This document shows positions 1 to 6,865 of a stretch of 24,739 bases of DNA, one piece after another. Both the position numbers and the translations under genes were made by a program. A model generated the notes under the pieces. The model was given only the letters and a program-made list of their open reading frames with translations. It made no database searches and was not told the origin of the DNA. The stretch comes from a virus: the IMG/VR virus record IMGVR_UViG_3300050821_007058, positions 1 through 24,739 of that record; one strand, 5' to 3'. Numbering within the stretch: the first letter of the stretch is position 1; each line of letters opens with the position of its first letter.

Positions 1-1500
1 TGCAGCCGGCTCTTCGCCTTCCAATATCTTTTTAACTTTGCCGGGTGTGAAGTTTAGCTGTATTAAATCTATTACTAACTTGCCCAATAGCTTTTGAGCC
101 CTATCAAGGTTATCAAATAAGCCCTGTAGAGTTGTTAGCCCTGCACCTTGGCGAAGTTGTGATAAAATGCCCGCTTTGTCATCCGTTGCGCTGCCCAAAA
201 GTTCTTCGTTTACGCCTGAGATTTGTGAAATTTCTTCTCCAAGTATCTTAGATAGTTCAATCATTGATGGTGGAACTTGCGGTGCTTGTATTTGTACAAC
301 GTCTGCAATGTTAGCTTCATCTTTAATTGCTATACCTCTACCCTGTCCTTGTTGCATATAAACATCAAGAGGGTTCACCAGTGCATTTTCTTTATATATG
401 AACCCACTGTTCATTTGAGATTCTAGTATGTCTAATTCAATGATCTTTCTTCGATTATAAAGGTATTGTGAATCTCGAAGATGACGAACAACGCCGGTCA
501 CACGCCATGGGAAGTAAGGCAGCTCCGGGTGGTAATAAGCGAACACTGGGACGAAGGGATACACGTCTAGACCGCTTGGTTGAGCATCATGGTACATTAC
601 CTTTCCTTGCACAACAATTGCAAGTTTAACTGTTGGAATATCCTGTTCAATAACGGTAACTGTGGGATATGTTTTTAAAAATTGATCAAGTTCTTCGTCT
701 TTATTATCAAATCGCCATTCCATTACTTCACCGGTTTGCGTATCGCACAATACTTTCTGTTTGCGATAATCACGGTGATAGAATTCATCATATGTCAGCA
801 AATCTTTCATCGCATAACCATATGATTCGGGTAGAAATTGGAACTTTCCGTCTCTGCCTGTTCCGGAATCATTGCCCCATAGACCCAAAACCGTTTCTTC
901 TTGGTCAGGCAATAATGAAATGACTTCCCGTTTGGTCAGGAAGCTACGTTTCCAAATAGCATTGCAATCCGAGAGATCAGGCTTACGGAAATAAGGATCA
1001 ACAAGAAAAGCATTATATGAGCAATTATCAACTCTAATATTACCCGATACAGGATCTTCACGATAATCCATCCAAACGTGTAAAAAGTTCATACCTGTAA
1101 TTAATGCACCTTGGAACGATTCTGAAATGGTTTCCAGAACCCCTTCTTGCTGATTTATCCATAGCATAACTTTGGTAAATTGATCACTGGTTTGTTCATC
1201 ACCGTTCTCAATTGGAATCACTATAGTTGATTTACGATTACGCCTTTGGTAACCGGAAATCATATTAACTATTCGCATTATGCGGTTAAAATTGAATTGT
1301 CTACGTTGGTTAGCCGGTAAGTTGCCGTAGATATCTGACCAAAGTGTTTGATCGCCTGTATAGAATCGGAGATCGGTATCACCTTCTCCCCAATAAGATT
1401 GATTAATTGTGATGGCTTGGGCATAGAATGCCTCCATCATTGATAACACGCCCTTATGCTTGTCATCATAGTATTGTGGACCTAATTCCGGGAAAATCAT
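1..1500 (-). CDS. P22-type phage portal protein, 3' end cut by window edge
   Basis: The minus strand reads open from ATG at 1500 for exactly 500 codons to base 1, so the C terminus lies outside the window. The portal is the ring at the packaging and tail vertex through which DNA enters and leaves the head. Seen here: a segment at about residues 67-89 with FNFNRIMRIVNMISG followed by a basic stretch, a FLVDPYFRKPDLSDC stretch near residue 165, a GVVRHLRDSQYLYNRRK stretch in the middle and, near the end, ELLGSATDDKAGILSQLRQ. This series (N-I-G, then DP...D-S-D, then R-D-Q-N-R, then G...R-Q) is what P22-like portals show. AGGAG stands 7 bases before the ATG, but inside a hairpin (1508-1541). The terminase lies upstream on the same strand but is separated from the portal by a plus-strand gene island. 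The family call is strong; the exact subfamily is inference. Confidence 0.9.
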   Translation of the reverse strand, partial: MIFPELGPQYYDDKHKGVLSMMEAFYAQAITINQSYWGEGDTDLRFYTGDQTLWSDIYGNLPANQRRQFNFNRIMRIVNMISGYQRRNRKSTIVIPIENGDEQTSDQFTKVMLWINQQEGVLETISESFQGALITGMNFLHVWMDYREDPVSGNIRVDNCSYNAFLVDPYFRKPDLSDCNAIWKRSFLTKREVISLLPDQEETVLGLWGNDSGTGRDGKFQFLPESYGYAMKDLLTYDEFYHRDYRKQKVLCDTQTGEVMEWRFDNKDEELDQFLKTYPTVTVIEQDIPTVKLAIVVQGKVMYHDAQPSGLDVYPFVPVFAYYHPELPYFPWRVTGVVRHLRDSQYLYNRRKIIELDILESQMNSGFIYKENALVNPLDVYMQQGQGRGIAIKDEANIADVVQIQAPQVPPSMIELSKILGEEISQISGVNEELLGSATDDKAGILSQLRQGAGLTTLQGLFDNLDRAQKLLGKLVIDLIQLNFTPGKVKKILEGEEPAA

Positions 1501-1507
1501 TTATTTT

Positions 1508-1541
1508 CTCCTATGTATAAGATTTGCCTATAGCATAGGAG
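1508..1541 (-). promoter_or_regulatory. Hairpin covering the portal gene ribosome binding site
   Basis: CTCCTATG (1508-1515) pairs perfectly with CATAGGAG (1534-1541). Inside it, TATA (1516-1519) pairs with TATA (1529-1532) across one bulged base, giving about 12 base pairs and a 9-base loop. In the minus-strand RNA the AGGAG that serves the portal start sits in the 3' arm and is fully paired with CUCCU. No T-run follows, so it is not a normal terminator. Translational control is inferred from this geometry. Confidence 0.55.
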
Positions 1542-1566
1542 TAGAAGTGTTTCATATCAAGAAGAA

Positions 1567-1896
1567 TTACAAGCTTAAATTAATCCATTCTGCTTTATTA
1601 TTTAAAAATCCCGCCAATATCCATAAAGTTTTGCTCGATTTATCAAACCAAAACTGACCCACCTGATATGAAATATCGGATTCTTTAGGAATTCTAATAC
1701 TTACAATACATCTTGCGTCTGAATAGTTTTGTAAAGAATATCCATAAGAAGGATTCAAATATTGTTGTTTTTTTGGAGTACCCTCTACTGATTTTGTATG
1801 TTCTTGTTCTTCTAGAAGACGCTTAGATTCCTCTTCTCTTCTTTTTTTACCTCTTCTTGCAATTATTCCCGCACAAAGAGCTGCTACATTAATCAT
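1567..1896 (-). CDS. Small protein with charged helix and fibre-like C-terminal module
   Basis: 109 residues, function not recognised. A short hydrophobic N terminus (about residues 2-13) is followed by a very basic/acidic helix (RRGKKRREEESKRLLEEQ). The last 35 residues contain VGQFWFDKSSKTLWIL and then NKAEWINLSL. This module matches the pattern near the N terminus of the fibre genes at 11672-13387 (VGTIW-like, then NQATWVEF) and 18464-19267 (IGTIWIYSAT, then NSANWQLL). It may therefore be a virion protein of the portal/tail region carrying a fibre-type beta module. AAAGGA lies 8 bases before the ATG. It is the first minus-strand gene before the portal and is divergent from the plus island starting at 1973. 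Gene call good; role open. Confidence 0.65.
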   Translation of the reverse strand: MINVAALCAGIIARRGKKRREEESKRLLEEQEHTKSVEGTPKKQQYLNPSYGYSLQNYSDARCIVSIRIPKESDISYQVGQFWFDKSSKTLWILAGFLNNKAEWINLSL

Positions 1897-1972
1897 GTGG
1901 TTATTCCTTTCTTGTCTATTTTTCCATTATATGCTAAACTTACTAATAAGTCAAATTAAGAAGAAAGGTATT

Positions 1973-2143
1973 ATGAATTGGCAAACATGCACTAATAAAA
2001 CAATAAATTATCCAGGATATTGTTGTGATGAACACGAAGAAGAAAATAAAATACAAAGAAAAGAAATAGTCAATTCTATTAATTCATTTCAAGATCTATT
2101 TAAACCAGTTTCAATAGATGTGACCATAGAGGAATCAAAATGA
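1973..2143 (+). CDS. Small acidic protein, first gene of the plus-strand island
   Basis: 56 residues starting MNWQTCTNKTINY, function not recognised. I chose the ATG at 1973 because AAGAAAGG lies just before it; the longer in-frame reading from 1895 has no binding site and would overlap the divergent gene. Three cysteines (Cys6, Cys18, Cys19) lie near the N terminus, and the rest is Glu/Lys-rich and probably helical. Its stop overlaps the next ATG (ATGA at 2140), so the genes are probably translationally coupled. A promoter must lie in the 76 bases between 1896 and 1973. A TATGCT at 1930-1935 is a possible -10, but I see no good -35. Confidence 0.6.
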   Translation: MNWQTCTNKTINYPGYCCDEHEEENKIQRKEIVNSINSFQDLFKPVSIDVTIEESK

Positions 2144-2379
2144 ATTGGATATCGGTTAAAGACAGATTACCTGAACTCGGTGAAAGAGTTTTAGTAATCG
2201 ATAAATACGGTGAAATTGAAATAGGTAATTATAGTTCTTTTAGAAATGAACAATATTATACTTATAATCCTACTGAATCCAAGGAAGAAAATCGTGGCTG
2301 GGAAAATGATTGGTGTTGCTCTCAAGATATAGAGGATGTAACCCACTGGATGCCTCTACCCGAACCACCAAAGGAATAA
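2140..2379 (+). CDS. DUF551 domain protein
   Basis: 79 residues. It opens with W-I-S-V-K-D-R-L-P-E and ends with VTHWMPLPEPPKE, the two signatures of DUF551 (Pfam PF04448), a short beta-rich domain common in phage and prophage accessory regions. A middle stretch has Gly and Trp residues, as in the family. The function of DUF551 is not known. The length matches a stand-alone family member. It overlaps the upstream gene by 4 bases (ATGA) and is followed by a single base before the next ATG, with AAGGA in its own last codons serving the next gene. Confidence 0.9.
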   Translation: MNWISVKDRLPELGERVLVIDKYGEIEIGNYSSFRNEQYYTYNPTESKEENRGWENDWCCSQDIEDVTHWMPLPEPPKE

Positions 2380-2380
2380 C

Positions 2381-2611
2381 ATGGAAGAAATCAAAGGTAT
2401 TATAGATAATATAAAAAAACAATCCCCGGAGAAAGTAGTAACCGATAGTCAGTATCTTAACCTCATGAATTTTTATAGTACCCGTGAAATTGAACAAAAA
2501 AGAATAAGAAGCTTATGCAATAAATTTAATGTTACTTTCGTGAGAGGATTGCCTAGAAGTAAATATAAAGAAGCAATGGAATACCTAAAAAGTGGTGAAT
2601 GGAATAAATGA
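2381..2611 (+). CDS. Small hypothetical helical protein
   Basis: 76 residues, not recognised. AAGGA lies 5 bases before the ATG, within the end of the DUF551 gene. The protein is basic and mostly helical by composition (IKGIIDNIKKQ at the start, STREIEQKRIRSLCNKF in the middle, KYKEAMEYLKSGEW at the end). The spacing resembles a small DNA-binding or adaptor protein, but no clear helix-turn-helix can be assigned. Its TGA overlaps the start of a tiny membrane peptide gene (ATGA at 2608). Confidence 0.65.
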   Translation: MEEIKGIIDNIKKQSPEKVVTDSQYLNLMNFYSTREIEQKRIRSLCNKFNVTFVRGLPRSKYKEAMEYLKSGEWNK

Positions 2612-2685
2612 ATAAAGAACAATGGTTATGGGTATTATTAATAGTTGCATTTCACGTGGGTTTAATAATAGTGATAGGAAGATAA
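2608..2685 (+). CDS. 25-residue single-pass membrane peptide
   Basis: ATG at 2608 overlaps the previous stop (ATGA), and its TAA overlaps the next ATG (TAATG at 2683-2687). The peptide is MNKEQWLWVLLIVAFHVGLI plus IVIGR: a short N-terminal head, one hydrophobic helix of about 18 residues (7-24) and a final Arg. The head-to-tail coupling on both sides in the same strand supports real translation despite the size. It is too short for a normal holin. It could be a membrane-acting phage peptide of unknown target. Similar in architecture, though not in sequence, to the 27-residue peptide at 10288-10371. Confidence 0.55.
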   Translation: MNKEQWLWVLLIVAFHVGLIIVIGR

Positions 2686-3047
2686 TGCCTACGGTTAGAT
2701 TTATTATAGTTGATGAAGATGATATTAAACGTGGTAAAGGAATCGCTAATTTTACATATAGGGGTCAAAGTCTTGAATTCAAGCATGGAGAAGTATATCG
2801 TTTATGGCCCGATTTGATAGCGTATATAGAAGCACAGTGTCTTCACTATATTAATAATAATGATGAAATGTGTTGGGAACAAAGATATTACTTTGAGCCC
2901 GAAGAAGATTTTTGCTTTAGTAATCCACAGTGCTTTAAAGAACATAAATGTAAAAGTTATTGGAAGCATAAAAAAACGGGACACATAGTAGAAGACGGCG
3001 ATTTGGTGCCTATAATGGAACATAATAATTATGAGAAGGTAAAATGA
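2685..3047 (+). CDS. Hypothetical protein, 120 residues
   Basis: Not recognised. I chose ATG at 2685 (MPTVRFIIVDEDD) because AGGAAG lies 6 bases upstream and the start overlaps the stop of the membrane peptide. The alternative ATG at 2622 would read through that peptide in another frame and has no clear binding site. The N-terminal third is beta-like (VRFIIVDEDD, FTYRGQSLEFKHGEVYRLW). The C-terminal half holds four cysteines, one near WEQRYYFEPEEDFCFSNPQC and others in CFKEHKCKSYW, suggesting metal binding or a disulfide-free knuckle. Its last bases overlap the next start (ATGA at 3044). Confidence 0.65.
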   Translation: MPTVRFIIVDEDDIKRGKGIANFTYRGQSLEFKHGEVYRLWPDLIAYIEAQCLHYINNNDEMCWEQRYYFEPEEDFCFSNPQCFKEHKCKSYWKHKKTGHIVEDGDLVPIMEHNNYEKVK

Positions 3048-3262
3048 AGATAGTAAAGCTGGATGCACTGGGAAGAATACCACTAAAGAAAGTATTAGAT
3101 AATATAGATGAATATGAATACTTCAAAGTTATAACAAAAAACGGTGTAATACTTATGTCACCCATTGGAAATGAACAAGATGAATTACGCTTAGGGATGC
3201 TGGAAGCTGAAGTAGAAATGAATGAATTGGAAGTTGAACTCAAAGCCAAAGGCGAATTATAA
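3044..3262 (+). CDS. Possible AbrB/SpoVT-like small DNA-binding protein
   Basis: 72 residues. The first 45 (MKIVKLDALGRIPLKKVLDN, then YFKVITKNGVILMSPIG) follow the swapped-hairpin AbrB pattern: a beta strand, the GRI/IP turn, a short helix, then two strands around N-G. The Pro sits one place off the usual I-P and the start is short, so the fit is imperfect. The last 25 residues form a strongly acidic helix (MLEAEVEMNELEVELKAK), probably a coiled coil that could dimerise the protein. It overlaps both neighbours by 1-4 bases. If the domain call holds, it would be a transcription regulator or antitoxin-like protein of the island. No toxin is recognised beside it. Confidence 0.6.
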   Translation: MKIVKLDALGRIPLKKVLDNIDEYEYFKVITKNGVILMSPIGNEQDELRLGMLEAEVEMNELEVELKAKGEL

Positions 3263-3420
3263 TGAATAGTCTTGAGGAATTAGTTAACGATATGTTATTA
3301 AAGAATCCTAAGACAAGCGATAAGGCAAAGTTTTTATTATACATTGCAGTATTATCCCAGGCAGTAGAAGAAGGTAAGTTAGATAAACAGACTCTAAAAA
3401 CAATAATTGATTTTATTTAA
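3262..3420 (+). CDS. Small helical protein, last gene of the plus island
   Basis: 52 residues (MNSLEELVNDMLLKNPKTSD, ending TIIDFI), not recognised. Its ATG overlaps the previous TAA (TAATG at 3260-3264). Composition points to two or three amphipathic helices. It ends directly before a strong hairpin (3423-3456), so it closes the transcription unit. No cysteines or membrane segment. Confidence 0.55.
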   Translation: MNSLEELVNDMLLKNPKTSDKAKFLLYIAVLSQAVEEGKLDKQTLKTIIDFI

Positions 3421-3422
3421 TA

Positions 3423-3456
3423 AAACACGGCCCCGGTTGAAGGCAGAGCCGTGTTT
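3423..3456. terminator. Bidirectional hairpin terminator between convergent operons
   Basis: AAACACGGC (3423-3431) pairs perfectly with GCCGTGTTT (3448-3456) around a 16-base loop. In minus-strand RNA the stem is followed by TTTTATT, a fair U-tract; in plus-strand RNA only GTGTTTGG follows. It sits between the end of the plus island (3420) and the end of the long minus operon (3573), so it probably stops both. The remaining 3457-3572 holds nothing I recognise. Confidence 0.7.
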
Positions 3457-3572
3457 GGTATTAGCTTTATATCTGACCTATTAGCTTGGAATAATTAGTT
3501 ACTATGGGTTGCAGTCAATCTATTTTTTTATTTGTGTGTTTATTGATCAACCGAAAATAACTTGTCGGTATC

Positions 3573-3935
3573 TTAGACTTTTTTATCTTCCATTGCAAGA
3601 CATTTATTACCACATAAATATGGATCTTTGCACATAGTTGTAACTTTAATTTCATTAAGATTGCGATCAACGGTAAATGTTCTTATAGTCTTATCCGGAT
3701 CCCATACAAAACATACTGATTTAATGCATGTAAACGGATCAAGGCAATCAAATGCATGTGGCTTTAGACCTTTTAGCTGCATTTGGTTCCATTGGTTATC
3801 AAAGGCTTTGTTTACACGCTTACGGGTTTCGGTTGCTCTTTCATCTTCGGTAACCATAAAGTTTGTTGCCGATACTGTTGGGGGCAGTGGCTTTACACCT
3901 ATTGTTGCAAGAGCTTGTTTAATTTTCTTGAACAT
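3573..3935 (-). CDS. Small protein with two matching C-x-D-P cysteine clusters
   Basis: 120 residues, not recognised; last gene of the minus operon. AGGAG lies 6 bases before the ATG. The N-terminal 60 residues are basic and helical. The C-terminal half holds two similar clusters: C64-LDPFT-C70-IKSV-C75 and C102-KDPYL-C108-GNK-C112, separated by a beta-like stretch with FVWDPDKTIRTFTV. Each has Cys, one residue, Asp-Pro, an aromatic residue, then Cys. Six cysteines in two matching clusters suggest metal binding or two disulfide-knotted lobes. No known zinc ribbon (CxxC) is present. Confidence 0.65.
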   Translation of the reverse strand: MFKKIKQALATIGVKPLPPTVSATNFMVTEDERATETRKRVNKAFDNQWNQMQLKGLKPHAFDCLDPFTCIKSVCFVWDPDKTIRTFTVDRNLNEIKVTTMCKDPYLCGNKCLAMEDKKV

Positions 3936-3944
3936 TGGGTTCTC

Positions 3945-4532
3945 CTAATCTTTATACGACCTAGTAGGTAAAGACCTTCCAAATGGGGCAGAATCAAGCT
4001 CGGTCCAAGTCTCTTTTCTAAAGTTTATATATCGCATTACAAGTTCTTCGTGTTCTTCGTTATAAATAATGGCCCATCCCTCACCTTCACCTATTTCTTG
4101 TATTTCACCCAATTTAATCAATTCCAAAACCTTCTTATGGTCCTCGTGCCTATCTAATAAATAGCCATTGGATTCTTTATCAATTGTTCTTTTTACTTTT
4201 GATTCATCAATCTCGTAAATATCTTCTTCCTTGATTGGTGTATCATCAAAATCAACTGACATTAGTACCATGCTATCTATTGTAGGGTGCCATAGGGGAT
4301 AATACGCATCCTCATCATCACTTGCCTTAAATTCTTCGATTTGTTTATCATGCCTTTCTTTCTCTTCAATAAGCTTATCTATAACATGATTAACTTGTTT
4401 AATCTTTTCTTCTTGTTCTTCTTTGCTAAATGGAACAGCATCGATAATAAACTTTTCACCGCCTATATTCAGTTCCCAACCAAACCTATTCATCATAAGT
4501 TTATCGAATAATTGCTTTTTAATTTCTTCCAT
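3945..4532 (-). CDS. Acidic hypothetical protein with coiled coil
   Basis: 195 residues, not recognised. GGAG lies 4 bases before ATG 4532, and the start overlaps the end of the upstream gene by 14 bases. Residues about 34-68 (KEEQEEKIKQVNHVIDKLIE and onward) form a long charged helix, probably a coiled coil. The following 130 residues are acidic and mixed (DDEDAYYPLWHPTIDSMVLM; later EGEGWAIIYNEEHEELVMRY). No catalytic motif stands out. Its position downstream of the large terminase does not by itself say what it does. Confidence 0.65.
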   Translation of the reverse strand: MEEIKKQLFDKLMMNRFGWELNIGGEKFIIDAVPFSKEEQEEKIKQVNHVIDKLIEEKERHDKQIEEFKASDDEDAYYPLWHPTIDSMVLMSVDFDDTPIKEEDIYEIDESKVKRTIDKESNGYLLDRHEDHKKVLELIKLGEIQEIGEGEGWAIIYNEEHEELVMRYINFRKETWTELDSAPFGRSLPTRSYKD

Positions 4533-4731
4533 TTAACTCCAAATACGGTAATGCGTACTTTTCTTCACACCAGTAATGATTATCAGCTTGTACTATCCAA
4601 AACTTTGCGTAAGGAGCATCATTATTTCTTCCATCTCCTGATTTAACACCAAGTTTTTGCCAATCTATTTGATTATAGTTACCTAAATCATACATTGTTG
4701 TATTACGTTTTTCACAGTATTCTTTATTCAT
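4519..4731 (-). CDS. Small hypothetical protein, 70 residues
   Basis: Not recognised. Three starts are possible in frame: GTG 4743, ATG 4737 and ATG 4731. I prefer 4731 because GAGG lies 7 bases before it, giving MNKEYCEKRNTTMYDLGNYN. Rich in Trp, Tyr and Asn (WQKLGVKSGDG, KFWIVQADNHYWC), with two Cys. A compact beta domain seems likely. The start overlaps the upstream gene by 8 bases and the end overlaps the next gene by 14. Confidence 0.6.
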   Translation of the reverse strand: MNKEYCEKRNTTMYDLGNYNQIDWQKLGVKSGDGRNNDAPYAKFWIVQADNHYWCEEKYALPYLELNGRN

Positions 4732-4924
4732 TTTCATCCTCACAGTTTAATTCATATTGTTGCATTCTAGCCATTCTTTGTTCTTCAATCAATCTTTCAA
4801 TCATGCATTTTTGTGCAGACAATCTAAGCCTTTCACATCTGAATGCATAGACCATCAAAAAGAATGGGACAGCAAAGAGTAATATAATAGTTAAAATAAG
4901 TTTAAAGAATTTATTGTTTGGCAC
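4724..4924 (-). CDS. Small membrane protein with helical tail, GTG start
   Basis: 66 residues from GTG at 4924, read as MPNNKFFKLILTIILLFAVP. AGGAG overlaps the terminase stop codon and lies 4 bases before the GTG; the in-frame reading from 5005 would lie mostly inside the terminase gene. A transmembrane helix covers about residues 8-29. The rest is a charged helix (RCERLRLSAQK, then IERLIEEQRMARMQQYEL) ending acidic. The architecture resembles small phage inner-membrane proteins such as spanin-type or holin-accessory proteins, but length and lack of a second gene do not allow a lysis call. An ATG two bases upstream of the GTG in another frame gives only 11 codons. Confidence 0.55.
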   Translation of the reverse strand: MPNNKFFKLILTIILLFAVPFFLMVYAFRCERLRLSAQKCMIERLIEEQRMARMQQYELNCEDENE

Positions 4925-4931
4925 ATTTCTC

Positions 4932-6329
4932 CTAGTAATTTGGTAAATCATTCCTGAAAATTGAAGGGAGATGGCTTTGATCGCCACCATACCTAGCCTG
5001 TGCATATTTCTTATTCAAATCCTCGGCTGAAGAACCTTCTTTTATCTTTGGAAGGGATAGACAGAGGTATCTGAGGGCGTCACAAATGTGAGAATTGTCG
5101 TCGTGTAAAGGTTTATTGTTATATGTTTTCTTTTCAGAATTATATTCTTTTCGATAGTTTCGCAACGCAGCTATTAAAGTTCTACAACGTTGTTGATCGA
5201 TATGTATTCTGGGAAGTGTAGTGCGAACTGCTTCTATACCATCAATTATTGATAAATGCGGTGCATGGGTAAATCTGAACCCTAACTGTGCTGCTTTTTG
5301 CATTCGGGTTAAACCGCCAGCCGTAAAATCCCTAACTTCAACATCATGTGGAGCAATATGTTTTCCCCAAGTATAAGGTTTTGCTTGAAGAACATTTATA
5401 TAATGCTCAAGTCCAACATCTGAATTTGTATACATATCTATTATATAAATTGAATTTCCACAAACTTGAAACATCAATATACAAGTCATATCAGACATAC
5501 CTAAATCCCATGCACTGTGTACTTTCAAATTAGGCTGCCAATCTACAATACCAACCTGGTTATTAAGCTCCATGTTAATCAAGTATTTACTATAGTAAGA
5601 GCCCAGAGCACCAATAGAAAAATCACAATAATATTCTTGCTGTGCCATATCAGGGGATATTTCACCAGATTCTATTTCATTTTGTATTTGTTCTTCTGAA
5701 ATATGTTCTGTTTCTCTTACCGTAAAATACTGATAAAACCATTCTTCAGGGTTTGATTTTGCTATTTCATAGAGCTTAAAAAAATGATTTTCTCCGAACG
5801 GTGTAGATACAAACAACGCAAAGCCACCGTTACCGGCTAACACAGGTCTTAGTGTGGGATACGCTTGAGGATGCTGGTATGCATATTCTGAAAATACAAC
5901 TCCGACAGGGTTTGTACCACGAAGAGCATCGTAATCATTGCTACCACAAAACTGTATGATTGAACCATTAACGAGATTTATTTTCATTTGAGCTATGTTT
6001 GTTCCTGTGATCAATTCAGGGGGAATATAGTCCATTATACGTTGGCCATCTATTGTAATTCCATCAAACATAACACGTCTAGCCTGTACAGCCGTTGGGA
6101 GTAAATAGTAATACAGGCCTACACGTTTTAAAGCTGCACGTAGAATAAGATTAAATGCACAAATATCTTTACCTGCTCGTCTCGGCCAAACAAGCAAATA
6201 TCGTGTGTATTTTGAAGAATTAAAGGCTTCAATAAGGGGACGTTGGTAATCACGAGCCACAAACTTATTCAGGTGTATCTTAGTCTCAACTTTCACTAAA
6301 GCTCCAACTTCTTTTATCAGCCTGTACAT
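4932..6329 (-). CDS. terL: Terminase large subunit
   Basis: 465 residues; the ATPase/nuclease that cuts concatemeric DNA and pumps it through the portal. Walker A is WPRRAGKD (residues 48-55). The Walker B-like strand is VGVVFSEYA (142-150), with Glu148 as catalytic acid and Ser in place of the usual Asp. The coupling motif is STP (175-177). The RNase H-like nuclease acids are probably Asp275 (SAWDLG), Asp329 (PHDVE) and Asp417 (ICDALRYL). The length is normal for the family. Two starts fit: ATG 6329 (poor binding site) and GTG 6296 with GGAG 5 bases upstream; the second would remove 11 residues and is a serious alternative. The gene overlaps the one before it by 44 bases if ATG 6329 is used. 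Confidence 0.93.
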   Translation of the reverse strand: MYRLIKEVGALVKVETKIHLNKFVARDYQRPLIEAFNSSKYTRYLLVWPRRAGKDICAFNLILRAALKRVGLYYYLLPTAVQARRVMFDGITIDGQRIMDYIPPELITGTNIAQMKINLVNGSIIQFCGSNDYDALRGTNPVGVVFSEYAYQHPQAYPTLRPVLAGNGGFALFVSTPFGENHFFKLYEIAKSNPEEWFYQYFTVRETEHISEEQIQNEIESGEISPDMAQQEYYCDFSIGALGSYYSKYLINMELNNQVGIVDWQPNLKVHSAWDLGMSDMTCILMFQVCGNSIYIIDMYTNSDVGLEHYINVLQAKPYTWGKHIAPHDVEVRDFTAGGLTRMQKAAQLGFRFTHAPHLSIIDGIEAVRTTLPRIHIDQQRCRTLIAALRNYRKEYNSEKKTYNNKPLHDDNSHICDALRYLCLSLPKIKEGSSAEDLNKKYAQARYGGDQSHLPSIFRNDLPNY

Positions 6330-6459
6330 TTACCCATGCATCAGCTTCTTCTCTTGTCTCAACCTGCTTGTACATTTCCACAGTAAATGTATCTTCTTTG
6401 CCCTGTTTCTTTTCAGCCTTTGTCGGTTCAATAATTATCTCTTTATAGAGGGTGTACAT
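6286..6459 (-). CDS. Small protein between packaging genes
   Basis: 57 residues (MYTLYKEIIIEPTKAEKK...), not recognised. I chose ATG 6459 because GGAGGA lies directly upstream, inside the end of the previous gene; a longer reading from 6501 is possible. It is charged, with one acidic/basic helix and a Trp-rich end (ADAWVNVQADKRSWSF). It lies between a putative small terminase module and the large terminase, overlapping both neighbours, so it is probably expressed with them. Confidence 0.55.
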   Translation of the reverse strand: MYTLYKEIIIEPTKAEKKQGKEDTFTVEMYKQVETREEADAWVNVQADKRSWSFSES

Positions 6460-6865
6460 ATTCCTCCACAGCAAGTAATTCCTTGGAAGCTCTAAGATCA
6501 TCTAGTGTAGTTTTGATTTCAGGGGTCATCCCTGAGAATCCTAATTCCTTGGCGCTATGATTCTGCTTTTGCAGGTCACGAACAAAGTCATCACCCTGTG
6601 CTTGCAGATAATCTTGCATCTCTTTAGAAAATCTCTCTTTTTCTATGTCATCAAATTTTTGTTGTTTATTTTTACAATATCTTTCAACATACCCGGCAAA
6701 CTTTGATAATAATTTATGATCAATATCTTCTAACAACACTTCAAGAGCTGCTTGTACAGCATTATCTTTTTCAGCCTGTAATCTGCGTTCTTCAAATTGG
6801 TCATTGATCTTCTTTAAATCTTCCTCAGTCCACTCAAGTGGAGATTTATGCAATAAATCTTTCAT
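6443..6865 (-). CDS. Helical protein between putative terS and terL
   Basis: 140 residues, not recognised. The start overlaps the upstream stop (ATGA). The sequence is highly charged and helical through most of its length (EEDLKKINDQFEERRLQAEK; later FDDIEKERFSKEMQDYLQ), consistent with a coiled-coil oligomer. The gene sits exactly where small terminase or packaging accessory genes lie. It is a second, weaker candidate for a small terminase subunit because such subunits are mostly helical; no helix-turn-helix is visible. Confidence 0.65.
   Translation of the reverse strand: MKDLLHKSPLEWTEEDLKKINDQFEERRLQAEKDNAVQAALEVLLEDIDHKLLSKFAGYVERYCKNKQQKFDDIEKERFSKEMQDYLQAQGDDFVRDLQKQNHSAKELGFSGMTPEIKTTLDDLRASKELLAVEEYVHPL

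Noticed and set aside
2802-3249. Hydrophobic minus-strand open frames under the plus island
   Set aside because: The plus-strand genes overlap stop-to-start with binding sites, and these frames lack both.
3504-3560. 18-codon plus-strand frame in 3457-3572
   Set aside because: It has no binding site, lies downstream of the terminator, and has no coupling or homology clue.
4724-4924. Holin or spanin
   Set aside because: One membrane helix and a charged tail fit loosely, but no endolysin or partner gene is nearby and no signature is present.
5348-5699. Small plus-strand frames over terL
   Set aside because: Antisense to a clearly conserved gene, with no binding sites.
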